Shown: positions 1 to 5,458, numbered from the stretch's first letter. The stretch is 5,854 bases of DNA from Acidobacteriaceae bacterium (GCA_003135495.1 PLBX01000001.1:1-5854), one strand, 5' to 3'. The notes: generated by a model not told the origin, from the sequence alone. Numbers and translations are program-made.

Positions 1-1
1 C

Positions 2-1564
2 CAAGTGGATTCTCTCTCATTCCACCTGGTACAAATTTCGCCGGTCACGTCAGCCACCTATGCGACCGGAGGATCAAAGCCATCTAACGTAATGACTTCC
101 GGTAAATTTGTGTATGTGACTAATGCAGGAACGAATAATGTCTCGGCATTTACTATCGACTTGACTACCGGCCGATTAACTAGCGTGTCGGGGTCGCCTT
201 TCGCTGCTGGGAGCAGCCCCTACTCTCTCGCCCGAGAATACTATGGCAATTTCATTTACGTTGGCAACAGTCTGTCCAACAACATCTCTGTGTTTAAAGT
301 AAACCAAATTACGGGCGCACTTGCGCGTGTGCCCGGCTCCCCATTCCCAGCTACCCAAGGGACGCAGGCGTTAAAAGTGTCGCCTTCCAATAAGTTCCTA
401 TATGCAGCCGATGCCGGCGCCGAAGAGGTGCTGGCTTACAGCATGAACCTCGTAACGGGAGCTTTGACAAACACCTCATCGATTCGGACGCATGGAATCG
501 GGTTCGATATGAACATAACGACCGGTGCTGCTCCAGTCATTGGGCCGTCGGTCGCCTATGTGCTTAACAATGACAGCACAATCCCATTCAACAACTTCCC
601 ATTGGCAACATACAGCATCAATTCGACAACCGGTTCGATGACTGCGCTCTCATCTTCGATCAATACTGGAAATATTGGTCTTATCACTTCAGATGCTACA
701 GGAACGCTGTTGTATCAGTGGAGTCCTGGATGGCTGCAATCAGCTTCTGTTTCAGTCTGCCTGGTGCATTCAGATGGAACGTGCGGAGGTGGCGCGGACT
801 TAACCGCTGACTATCCTGATATTGGGGCGGACGACCCCCAAGGTCAGTATCACTATTCTGGCAGTTACGATTACCAGTCGGGTAGCTACCTTGGGACAAA
901 CGGGTACAAATTTTCAACCTCGGGCGGTGGAATTTCCGCTGAACTCACGCCCGGCTCGCCTTTCCAAGGTGTAGGAGATGCACTTGGATTTGATCTCAGT
1001 GGAAAATTTTGTTATTCGGATAATGGCAATGTCTATAAAGTGACGCCTTCGGATGGAACGCTCATTTACTCCGGCCCTTCAAACAACCTCTACTCCACTG
1101 GGGACACCCCTGCCATTCATCCAAACGGCAGATTCTTATACTCCCTAACATCTGGCGGCGTGCTGGCAGAAGGCATCAATCAAACTAGTGGGTATCTGAC
1201 TACGTTATCGTTTTCGCCGACCGCAGGGGGAAAGCCCTTAATCGAGCAGACGGGGCGATTTGCTTATCTCTCTAATGGAAGCAACATTGGCGTGTACAGG
1301 ATCAATACGGTGACGGGAGCACTGACAAAACTCGCTACGCAAGTGATAACCGCTGCGGGCGTTGAAATCGACCCATCTCGCAATTTTCTATTCTTATTAC
1401 TGAACGGTACCATGGATAGCAATGGTAACTCCCTGACGCCGACCATTGTGACTTCTTACAAAATCAATCATGCAAATGGAACTTTGACTCTTGGGGGCTC
1501 TATTTCGTTTCCTACACTAAGTGGCAATGGATACAGTATGACCACTACGCAGATAATTAAGTAA
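2..1564 (+). CDS. YVTN/lactonase-like beta-propeller protein, 5'-truncated by window edge
   Basis: The frame is open to the first bases of the window, so the N-terminus, including any signal peptide, lies outside; the GTG at position 5 is only the first in-frame start-like codon. About 519 residues are visible. Repeating units mark propeller blades: a hydrophobic strand ending in Y-V-x-N (YVTN at residues 37-40, YVGN at 85-88, counted from the GTG), then NxxTGxLT and often GSPF (TGRLTSVSGSPF from 55, TGALARVPGSPF from 103, TGALTNT from 151, TGALTKLA from 437). This is the pattern of the 6-phosphogluconolactonase-like / YVTN beta-propeller superfamily. Members with many such repeats are often secreted or surface proteins with no proven substrate, so lactonase activity should not be assumed. 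The middle (about residues 225-320) is less regular and rich in Gly, Ser and Tyr. The TAA stop (1562-1564) forms the last three bases of the target duplication of the adjoining transposon, so the coding sequence ends intact. Confidence 0.85.
   Translation, partial: QVDSLSFHLVQISPVTSATYATGGSKPSNVMTSGKFVYVTNAGTNNVSAFTIDLTTGRLTSVSGSPFAAGSSPYSLAREYYGNFIYVGNSLSNNISVFKVNQITGALARVPGSPFPATQGTQALKVSPSNKFLYAADAGAEEVLAYSMNLVTGALTNTSSIRTHGIGFDMNITTGAAPVIGPSVAYVLNNDSTIPFNNFPLATYSINSTTGSMTALSSSINTGNIGLITSDATGTLLYQWSPGWLQSASVSVCLVHSDGTCGGGADLTADYPDIGADDPQGQYHYSGSYDYQSGSYLGTNGYKFSTSGGGISAELTPGSPFQGVGDALGFDLSGKFCYSDNGNVYKVTPSDGTLIYSGPSNNLYSTGDTPAIHPNGRFLYSLTSGGVLAEGINQTSGYLTTLSFSPTAGGKPLIEQTGRFAYLSNGSNIGVYRINTVTGALTKLATQVITAAGVEIDPSRNFLFLLLNGTMDSNGNSLTPTIVTSYKINHANGTLTLGGSISFPTLSGNGYSMTTTQIIK
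1557..1564. repeat. Left target-site duplication (TTAAGTAA)
   Basis: These eight bases directly precede the left terminal inverted repeat and recur as TTAGGTAA just outside the right repeat, differing at position 4. Eight bases is the duplication length of the IS1595 family. The copy also supplies the last codons of the propeller gene (the end of Ile, then Lys, then the TAA stop), so insertion preserved that gene's end. Confidence 0.83.
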
Positions 1565-1582
1565 GGTAATTATCCCTCGACA
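1565..1582 (+). repeat. Left terminal inverted repeat
   Basis: GGTAATTATCCCTCGACA is an inverted match to 5433-5450 at 17 of 18 positions, with the only difference at base 14 (C here, T on the right when read inward). It begins immediately after the propeller gene's stop codon. Beyond base 18 the two ends share only loose similarity (GGATTTGAT against GGTATTTCAT). Confidence 0.88.
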
Positions 1583-1623
1583 AGGATTTGATACAGTCGA
1601 TCCTGTCACGGCAGTTATTTCCA

Positions 1624-1893
1624 ATGACTGATACGCAACTGCTTCTTTTCACACTCATCGAGACTTGCGAACGGCTTCAACTCGAACGGAACGCATTGGA
1701 GACTTTACTTGTCGGCGCGAAGGTTCCCGGCTGGAAACCAGCTTACGAGCGACTCTCTGTTGACCCCGAATTTCGCGCTGGCATTCATGCAAAATTTCAG
1801 CCCCTCTACGATCTAACGAAACGCGAAGATCAGGCGCAACGGGCGCTCGAAGAATTGCTACGAGCGCTTCCAAAACCCGACAAGTTGAATTAG
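1624..1893 (+). CDS. Small helical protein encoded upstream of the transposase, unknown function
   Basis: An 89-residue ORF starts at ATG 1624. An in-frame TTG at 1588 would add 12 residues, but its AAGGA lies too close and it sits only 6 bp inside the terminal repeat; neither start has a convincing ribosome site. No family is recognised. Residues 5-32 (LLLFTLIETCERLQLERNAL and following) look helical and possibly coiled coil. They are followed by a Pro/Trp segment, VPGWKPAYERLSVDPEFRAG (34-53), and a charged C-terminal helix (66-82). There is no membrane segment. The stop is 14 bp before the transposase ATG, so the two genes are probably co-transcribed. An accessory or regulatory role in transposition is conceivable from position alone, and nothing in the sequence proves it. 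Confidence 0.7.
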   Translation: MTDTQLLLFTLIETCERLQLERNALETLLVGAKVPGWKPAYERLSVDPEFRAGIHAKFQPLYDLTKREDQAQRALEELLRALPKPDKLN

Positions 1894-1907
1894 GCATAGG
1901 AGACTCC

Positions 1908-2844
1908 ATGGCCCACAACAACCGCAAGCCGAAGATGCTCCTGTACACGCTGAAAGACTTCCAAAAGCAGTTCCCCGACGATGCGACTTGCCTTGAGTGG
2001 CTTCGCAATTACCTCTACCCAGATGGCATCTTTTGCGAGAAGTGCGAAGCAGTTACCAAGCATCACCGCGTTAAGAGTCGCCCGTCTTACTCTTGCGATC
2101 ATTGCGGCCATCATGTTCACCCGACCGCTGGCACGATCTTCCACAAGTCGCCCACCGCGCTTACCACATGGTTCTATGCGATCTACCTGATGGCTCAGAC
2201 CCGTTGCGGCATCTCCGCAAAGCAAATCCAGCGCGAGACTGGCGTTACCTACAAAACCGCGTGGCGCATGTTCAAACAAATTCGCTCTATGCTGAGCGAC
2301 GACAAGAGCGGGCCGATTGGTGGCAAAAACAGTAAAGTCGAAATGGACGAGACCTACTGCGGAAGCCGCACCAAGGGAACACGTGGGCGCGGAACCGACA
2401 AAACTCCAGTCATCGGCATGGTTCAGCGCAAGGGACAAGTCCGCGCCGTGGTCGCCGCTGATGTTAAAGCCGATACCTTGAATGGCCTCATCAGGGAACA
2501 CGTACTCCCGAAGTCGGTTGTCTTTAACCGATACGTTCCGTTCCTATAATGGCCTGAGAGCGCGCGGATACACGCACCAAAGAATCAATCACAGCGAAAA
2601 CGTCTACGTGGTCGGCGACATTCACACGAACACCATCGAGGGCTTCTGGAGCCTGATCAAGCGCGGTATTGGTGGCGTTTATCATTCTGTTGGTCGTCAT
2701 TACCTACAGACCTACCTCAATGAGTACAGTTTCAGATACAATCGGCGCTTCGATGTGCAACCAATGTTTCTTAGCTTTTTGCAGCAAGTAGAGAAGCGGG
2801 ATGCAGTGGTTCGTCAAGCCGAAAGCGTTCCTGAGCCTTTCTGA
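1908..2844 (+). pseudogene. IS1595-family (ISXO2-like) transposase, frameshifted
   Basis: Two + strand frames make one transposase of about 311 residues once a single extra base near 2526 is discounted. Frame A (1908-2549, 213 codons) holds a treble-clef/zinc-ribbon pair C43-x2-C46 and C63-x2-C66, a helix-turn-helix-like stretch (residues 103-126, SAKQIQRETGVTYKTAWRMF) and the first catalytic aspartate in EMDETY (D147). After F206 it reads out of frame to a stop. Frame B resumes at 2527 with TDTFRSYNGL, which carries the second aspartate. It continues to HTNTIEGFWSLIKRGIGGVY, with the glutamate at composite residue 244 and a lysine seven residues later, the D-D-E/N-K arrangement of this family. 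The start is well supported: GGAG at 1899-1902, 5 bp from the ATG. The break separates D1 from D2 and E, so neither piece alone can catalyse DNA transfer. A sequencing error or recoding is possible. There is no classic slippery heptamer at the site. Confidence 0.9.
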
Positions 2845-3269
2845 CTGCGAGAACGAACTACTTGCCATAAAAGGATGAGCAATGACGGAATCCACAGAAT
2901 GGCATTACTTCGACCTACCTTTCCTGTTCGTAGGTTATTTTGAGTGTGACCATTGCCACCGACCGATAATGCAGGAAGCTCGTTTTGCGACTGAGGGCGA
3001 GTGGCGAGATCGCTCGTTCGAGATTCGGTGCTGCTGTAATTGGGGGCCAGTGCAACGGCGCGGAAGTAATACGATTCACCGATTAGTGGTTCACTGGAAT
3101 CAGAAAATACGTTTACTAGACCACAACGGCACCTAACTTTGTCGCTTCTTTTCCATCCGCCATCTGCAAATAAGGCGCATCCGCATCCAACACAGTACAC
3201 CACCACCATATTTGGTGGTATGTCTTCCCTGGGAACGAGAATGGGTTGCGCAACGCACGAGATTTCCAT
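2814..3269 (-). CDS. Possible leftward zinc-ribbon-like ORF, perhaps decayed
   Basis: This is a 151-codon ORF on the minus strand. Its first third reads like a real small protein: the segment PPNMVVVYCVGCGCALFADG is followed by KVRCRCGLVNVF, giving a C-x2-C-x-C ... C-x-C pattern at about residues 26-48, typical of zinc ribbons. The remainder (after about residue 57) is low in recognisable features and runs antisense through the better supported gene at 2882-3136, so only the portion at roughly 3098-3269 is plausible. An inner ATG at 3209 lies inside a hairpin. It begins 5 bp after the stop of another leftward ORF (3275-3499), which hints at a small leftward pair. No good ribosome site is visible. 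It may be a gene remnant or a chance reading. Confidence 0.28.
   Translation of the reverse strand: MEISCVAQPILVPREDIPPNMVVVYCVGCGCALFADGGWKRSDKVRCRCGLVNVFSDSSEPLIGESYYFRAVALAPNYSSTESRTSDLATRPQSQNELPALSVGGNGHTQNNLRTGKVGRSNAILWIPSLLILLWQVVRSRSQKGSGTLSA
2882..3136 (+). CDS. Small Cys-rich (zinc-ribbon-like) passenger protein
   Basis: This 84-residue ORF starts at ATG 2882 behind a strong ribosome site (AAGGA 2871-2875, 6-bp spacing), 37 bp after the transposase stop. The cysteines form a ribbon-like pattern: C22-x2-C25 in YFECDHCHRP, then C50-C51-C52 in EIRCCCNWGP, about 24 residues apart, with no signal peptide or membrane segment. A zinc-binding role is inferred from this spacing. I do not recognise a named family. 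A long ORF on the opposite strand overlaps it (2814-3269), but the good ribosome site and compact cysteine pattern favour this strand. Its location directly behind the transposase makes it a probable passenger or accessory gene of the element. Confidence 0.65.
   Translation: MTESTEWHYFDLPFLFVGYFECDHCHRPIMQEARFATEGEWRDRSFEIRCCCNWGPVQRRGSNTIHRLVVHWNQKIRLLDHNGT
3202..3219. repeat. Perfect 7-bp hairpin
   Basis: ACCACCA (3202-3208) and TGGTGGT (3213-3219) are perfect inverted repeats around the loop TATT. No T-tract follows on either strand, so it is a poor intrinsic terminator. On the minus strand it covers a candidate ATG (3209) of the zinc-ribbon-like ORF, where it could mask translation, but this is speculative. 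Confidence 0.45.
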
Positions 3270-3274
3270 TCGTA

Positions 3275-3499
3275 TTACTGCGCTTTCGACTGAACCTTGC
3301 CGAGCGCTTTAGTAAAGTTCTGGTATTCGGGACTTGGTTTAGACTTCATGCGCCTATAAGGGACTTTCACTCGGTCTGCATTTGGGCCATGCAACAATTG
3401 CGACAAATAGGCAAACGACCGCCTGTGCTCGATTCCTAGGGCTTCGGCCCAATACTTCGCCTCAAGCAGACCGCATAGTTGCACGAAGGTTAGAAACAT
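3275..3499 (-). CDS. Possible small leftward hypothetical protein
   Basis: This 74-codon ORF lies in the opposite direction to its neighbours. Its composition is protein-like: residues 1-35 look helical (GLLEAKYWAEALGIEHRRSF). An internal methionine at residue 51 (ATG at 3349) begins MKSKPSPEYQNFTKALGKV, which from memory resembles the first residues of small uncharacterised bacterial proteins starting MKSKPSxEYxNFT. Here it stops 24 residues after that methionine, shorter than I recall for such proteins, so it may be truncated. The first ATG (3499) overlaps the ATG of the rightward gene at 3498, so both cannot have ordinary leader regions; the start at 3349 is an alternative. Neither start has a strong ribosome site. 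It could be a decayed cargo gene or spurious. Confidence 0.35.
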   Translation of the reverse strand: MFLTFVQLCGLLEAKYWAEALGIEHRRSFAYLSQLLHGPNADRVKVPYRRMKSKPSPEYQNFTKALGKVQSKAQ

Positions 3500-3867
3500 G
3501 AATTCTCTACTAACATTAAAACCTGAAGAGGCAAGAGTCTTTTTACAAGAAGCTATGGCTTCGTCCCGGAAGGTGGCAGGTTGCCTTTGTTTCCATTCGC
3601 TCCGGCACGCACGTTCTCATTCGGGGAACACTAAAGGAAGCGCCCGACCGAATCGGTTTCTTGGTGACAGACGGCAGACGCGCAACCATCACTGTTGACC
3701 CGACGCAGGCATCCGTCTGCAAGCGTGCCGATTCCGATGCCGCCCTCACTGATTCAATGGCTGAACGTTTCTTCCCAACATTGGAGTTCACATCTGCTCT
3801 CATTCTCGGATTCAAGGAAGTCGAAAGGCTTGTGGTTTTCGTGATTGCCTCGGATAGAGCAAATTAG
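3498..3867 (+). pseudogene. Frameshifted passenger gene, unknown function
   Basis: The start ATG at 3498 has a good ribosome site (GAAGG 3484-3488, 8-bp spacing) and reads MNSLLTLKPEEARVFLQEAM before running into a stop at 3698 with unconvincing sequence. From 3514 the next frame (+1) is open to the stop at 3865-3867. It is clearly protein-like from about 3577, reading VAFVSIRSGTHVLIRGTLKE, then DRIGFLVTDGRRATITVDP, then a hydrophobic C-terminal strand region (ALILGFKEVERLVVFVIA). Joining the two frames gives a protein of about 120 residues with alternating beta-type hydrophobic patterns. The shift lies somewhere in 3514-3590, most likely near the change from MASSR to VAFVS. No family is recognised. 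The downstream frame has no well-placed start with a ribosome site. Like the transposase, it is broken by a +1 change, consistent with decay of the element or with sequence errors. Confidence 0.6.
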
Positions 3868-3878
3868 ACATTTTCTAT

Positions 3879-4058
3879 ATGCCTGATCTACTCGACGAAC
3901 TGCTACGTCGTTATAACCGCCAAGAGCCCCCTAGACGGAAGCGGTTCCTAAAAGCACTGCTCGGAGTGCTCGTGGCCATCGCTGTTGGGATCGCGCTTAA
4001 CTGGCTGCTCTGGTATTTCGGCATCAATCCATTCCACATTAGAGATGCCGACTGGTAG
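3879..4058 (+). CDS. Small single-pass membrane protein, 59 aa
   Basis: This short ORF starts at ATG 3879, 11 bp after the stop of the frameshifted gene, and ends with TAG at 4056-4058. The N-terminal 24 residues are charged (MPDLLDELLRRYNRQEPPRR, then KR). One hydrophobic helix follows at about residues 24-47 (FLKALLGVLVAIAVGIALNW, then LLWYF), and a short tail ends HIRDADW. The basic residues before the helix predict the N-terminus in the cytoplasm. There is no clear ribosome site, so translation may be coupled to the preceding gene. No family is recognised. Small proteins of this shape include membrane-acting toxins, holin-like proteins and subunits of larger complexes, and nothing here distinguishes between them. 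It is the last rightward gene before the hairpin at 4078-4098. Confidence 0.6.
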   Translation: MPDLLDELLRRYNRQEPPRRKRFLKALLGVLVAIAVGIALNWLLWYFGINPFHIRDADW

Positions 4059-4074
4059 GCATATTCCTCCAATG

Positions 4075-4103
4075 AAAAACCCGCTCGGTTGGCGGGTTAA
4101 GTT
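4075..4103 (-). terminator. Intrinsic terminator between convergent gene sets
   Basis: A perfect 7-bp stem, AACCCGC (4078-4084) with GCGGGTT (4092-4098), encloses the loop TCGGTTG. Read leftward the stem runs into TTTTTCATT, a good U-tract, so it should end transcripts of the protease/zinc-ribbon pair. Read rightward it is followed by AAGTTTTC, a weaker tail, so it may also stop transcripts from the 59-aa gene side. Confidence 0.75.
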
Positions 4104-4126
4104 TTCAGGTTGTAAGTGTGGCCCAC

Positions 4127-4333
4127 TTATACCCACGAACTAGAGATCACTGGGCCGAGAGTAGCAATTTCCGCGTCAGACTTATCGCGGAGAGTCGTAT
4201 TGTCGATAGTTACGTGATGTGAGCGAGAACAGCATGCTACGGTGTAGATGTCAGGGCGCTTTGAATCTCGATTCGCTCCGATGACGTGTTCCTTCCCGCA
4301 GTCAGGACAATCGAAACAAGCTACGTGTGCCAT
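4127..4333 (-). CDS. Small zinc-ribbon protein downstream of the protease homologue
   Basis: The protein is 68 residues if started at ATG 4333, which has a clear ribosome site (GAGG, 7 bp upstream: GAGGTATTTTTATG). Longer in-frame starts lack one. Three early cysteines (C6-x2-C9-x2-C12-G, in CFDCPDCGKEH) and a second group, C34-C35 with H39-H40 (ACCSRSHHV), look like the two knuckles of a small zinc-binding fold. The rest is polar, with no membrane segment. It lies 55 bp downstream of the protease-like gene on the same strand and ahead of a leftward terminator, so the two are probably one operon and may act together. The family is not recognised, and zinc binding is inferred from cysteine spacing. 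Confidence 0.7.
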   Translation of the reverse strand: MAHVACFDCPDCGKEHVIGANRDSKRPDIYTVACCSRSHHVTIDNTTLRDKSDAEIATLGPVISSSWV

Positions 4334-4388
4334 AAAAATACCTCGAACCAATCCATAACCTGATTCCGGATAAACGGTCAAGTGGCCC

Positions 4389-5342
4389 CTATTGTTTGGT
4401 TACTGGCGCGATCTTGCGGCTGGCTTTCTTTAGTGCGGTCTCGAAATCATCCTTCGTAAATGTGGCGCTTGGCCTCTGGAGTTCACTCCCTGCTACTGGC
4501 CCTGTCTCCGCCGATATTTCTTCATCAATATCTTTACGCATTTTCACTAACTCCGGTTGGTAGAGAATTTCTAGAATCTTATGGGCAGGTACAATGATTG
4601 AAACCCCCATGTTCACTGCTTCGACTGCTTCGATGCCTTCCTTCTCCAATACTGCTTTAGATACTTCCCAATGCCCATGCATAAGGCCCAAAAAGTAAAT
4701 TTGCCCTGTCCCAGCGAACGGAAGCACGGCACCTTTGTCACCTTCTAAAGTTATGTTGACGGTCTGCCTTACGAATACTGGAGAGCCACTCAATCCGCCG
4801 ATTGATCGGCCTTCCGCAAGGTATGCTTCCATTGGCTCGAAGCTTTTTACTGGAACCCTATCCTTTGGCAGCATCACCAGATTTCCTATCCTGGCAATCG
4901 CCGAATATTGATTCTGTCCCCAAAAACGCGTAAATAGACCAACCGCCGTGATTTCGTCGCCAATTCCGATGCCTGTTTTTTGCATGACACTGGGGGTGGC
5001 GAACATCTCTTCATGCACCCATTCAACATTTAGAGACTCGTACGCGTCGGGGGCGAATAGGGTAACCGCAGCATCAACCGCGTCGGGTTCTGTCGGGTGG
5101 TAGTACCACTTCGCTTCGTCAACGTCGAGAAGCGCACTATTGCCATTCTTCTGATTTAACCCGATCACAAATGGCCCGTGTTCAACCGCCTCTGCGACAT
5201 GCTTTCCAGTCACGAGGTATAGAAATGCATTTCCATGTTGCCCTTTTACAGATACGACAAATGCTGTCCCGCCAAACTTAATTTCCTTGGTTTTATGCGA
5301 CAAAAAGCAGCAGGTGTGCAGAACCTGATCGGGCAACCGCAT
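4389..5342 (-). CDS. Trypsin-like serine protease homologue (cargo), predicted cytoplasmic
   Basis: This leftward gene encodes 317 residues from ATG 5342, chosen because GAAGGA (5350-5355 on the complementary strand) sits 7 bp upstream. A TTG at 5438 inside the terminal repeat would add 32 residues and is less likely. The fold signature is the trypsin-like (S1/Trypsin_2) pattern: FGGTAFVVSV (about 23-32), then YLVTGKHVAE with the candidate catalytic H48. VDAAVTLF carries the candidate D90, and IGGLSGSPVF carries the nucleophile S185, with the usual G-x-S-G-S-P context. LGLMHGHW follows, where the substrate-pocket strand is expected. There is no signal peptide or membrane helix, so it probably acts in the cytoplasm. 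The C-terminal 50 residues are a charged, non-protease tail (KDDFETALKKASRKIAP). In most trypsins the histidine follows AA; here it follows GK, a modest departure. The substrate is unknown. The gene shares an operon with the zinc-ribbon gene at 4127-4333. Possible roles include defence, regulated toxicity or stress proteolysis, but no evidence selects one. Confidence 0.8.
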   Translation of the reverse strand: MRLPDQVLHTCCFLSHKTKEIKFGGTAFVVSVKGQHGNAFLYLVTGKHVAEAVEHGPFVIGLNQKNGNSALLDVDEAKWYYHPTEPDAVDAAVTLFAPDAYESLNVEWVHEEMFATPSVMQKTGIGIGDEITAVGLFTRFWGQNQYSAIARIGNLVMLPKDRVPVKSFEPMEAYLAEGRSIGGLSGSPVFVRQTVNITLEGDKGAVLPFAGTGQIYFLGLMHGHWEVSKAVLEKEGIEAVEAVNMGVSIIVPAHKILEILYQPELVKMRKDIDEEISAETGPVAGSELQRPSATFTKDDFETALKKASRKIAPVTKQ

Positions 5343-5349
5343 GTTGATG

Positions 5350-5355
5350 TCCTTC
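5350..5355 (-). promoter_or_regulatory. Ribosome binding site deciding the protease start
   Basis: On the minus strand GAAGGA lies 7 bp before ATG 5342. The upstream candidates, ATG 5369 and TTG 5438, have no comparable site, so this places the protein start at 317 residues and keeps the terminal repeat non-coding. Confidence 0.7.
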
Positions 5356-5432
5356 GGCGGGGCACCCATAAAGTATCGCGGGATCGCCCCTGCCAACCTT
5401 ACATCAACACCTTGCCGGAATGAAATACCTAC

Positions 5433-5450
5433 TGTCAAGGGATAATTACC
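5433..5450 (-). repeat. Right terminal inverted repeat
   Basis: Read on the minus strand this is GGTAATTATCCCTTGACA, the partner of 1565-1582. Its last six bases are TTGACA, a perfect sigma70-type -35 hexamer pointing into the element towards the protease gene. The left repeat has TCGACA at the same place. I see no good -10 box at 16-18 bp, so a promoter role is only a possibility. Confidence 0.88.
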
Positions 5451-5458
5451 TTAGGTAA
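5451..5458. repeat. Right target-site duplication (TTAGGTAA)
   Basis: This is the partner of TTAAGTAA at 1557-1564, with one substitution (A to G at position 4). The substitution creates GGTAAT at 5454-5459, identical to the outer hexamer of the terminal repeat. The likely explanation is post-insertion mutation of one copy. Confidence 0.83.

Larger units (their letters stand above)
1565..5450 (+). mobile_element. IS1595-family (ISXO2-like) transposon with passenger genes, 3,886 bp
   Basis: The boundaries come from the sequence itself. The left end GGTAATTATCCCTCGACA (1565-1582) and the right end, read inward on the minus strand as GGTAATTATCCCTTGACA (5450-5433), match at 17 of 18 positions. 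They are flanked by TTAAGTAA (1557-1564) and TTAGGTAA (5451-5458), an 8-bp direct repeat with one mismatch. The IS1595 family makes 8-bp target duplications, and the element encodes an ISXO2-like transposase, so three independent signs agree. Simple IS1595 elements carry little beyond the transposase, whereas some family groups are known to carry passenger genes. This copy holds roughly 2.6 kb beyond the transposase: zinc-ribbon proteins, a small membrane protein, a broken gene and a trypsin-like protease homologue. The frameshifted transposase and the mismatched duplication point to an old insertion. Confidence 0.88.

Noticed and set aside
1655..2335. Other ORFs overlapping the transposase and the upstream small gene (minus 1655-2008; plus 1981-2190 and 2093-2335)
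   Set aside because: Arg/Ser-rich shadow translations of real genes in other frames, with no motifs.
1890..2501. 203-codon minus-strand ORF
   Set aside because: It lies antisense to the transposase, whose zinc motif and catalytic residues are unmistakable on the + strand; it has no recognisable domain.
2520..2532. Programmed ribosomal frameshifting in the transposase
   Set aside because: The site GTC TTT AAC CGA lacks a known slippery sequence or an obvious stimulatory structure, and this family is normally a single ORF; kept only as an alternative.
3212..3439. 75-codon plus-strand ORF MVVCLPWEREW...
   Set aside because: The composition (many Arg, Phe, Trp) looks like a shadow of the more protein-like minus-strand reading; no ribosome site.
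4113..4129. Hairpin TAAGTG-TGGCC-CACTTA as a terminator
   Set aside because: A 6-bp AT-rich stem with no T-tract on either strand, overlapping the zinc-ribbon stop codon; the hairpin at 4078-4098 is the better terminator.
1562..5453. Longer terminal repeats including TAA (1562-1564) and TTA (5451-5453)
   Set aside because: Extending the inverted repeat by three bases destroys the 8-bp duplication; the extra match arises because the target itself begins TTA and ends TAA.
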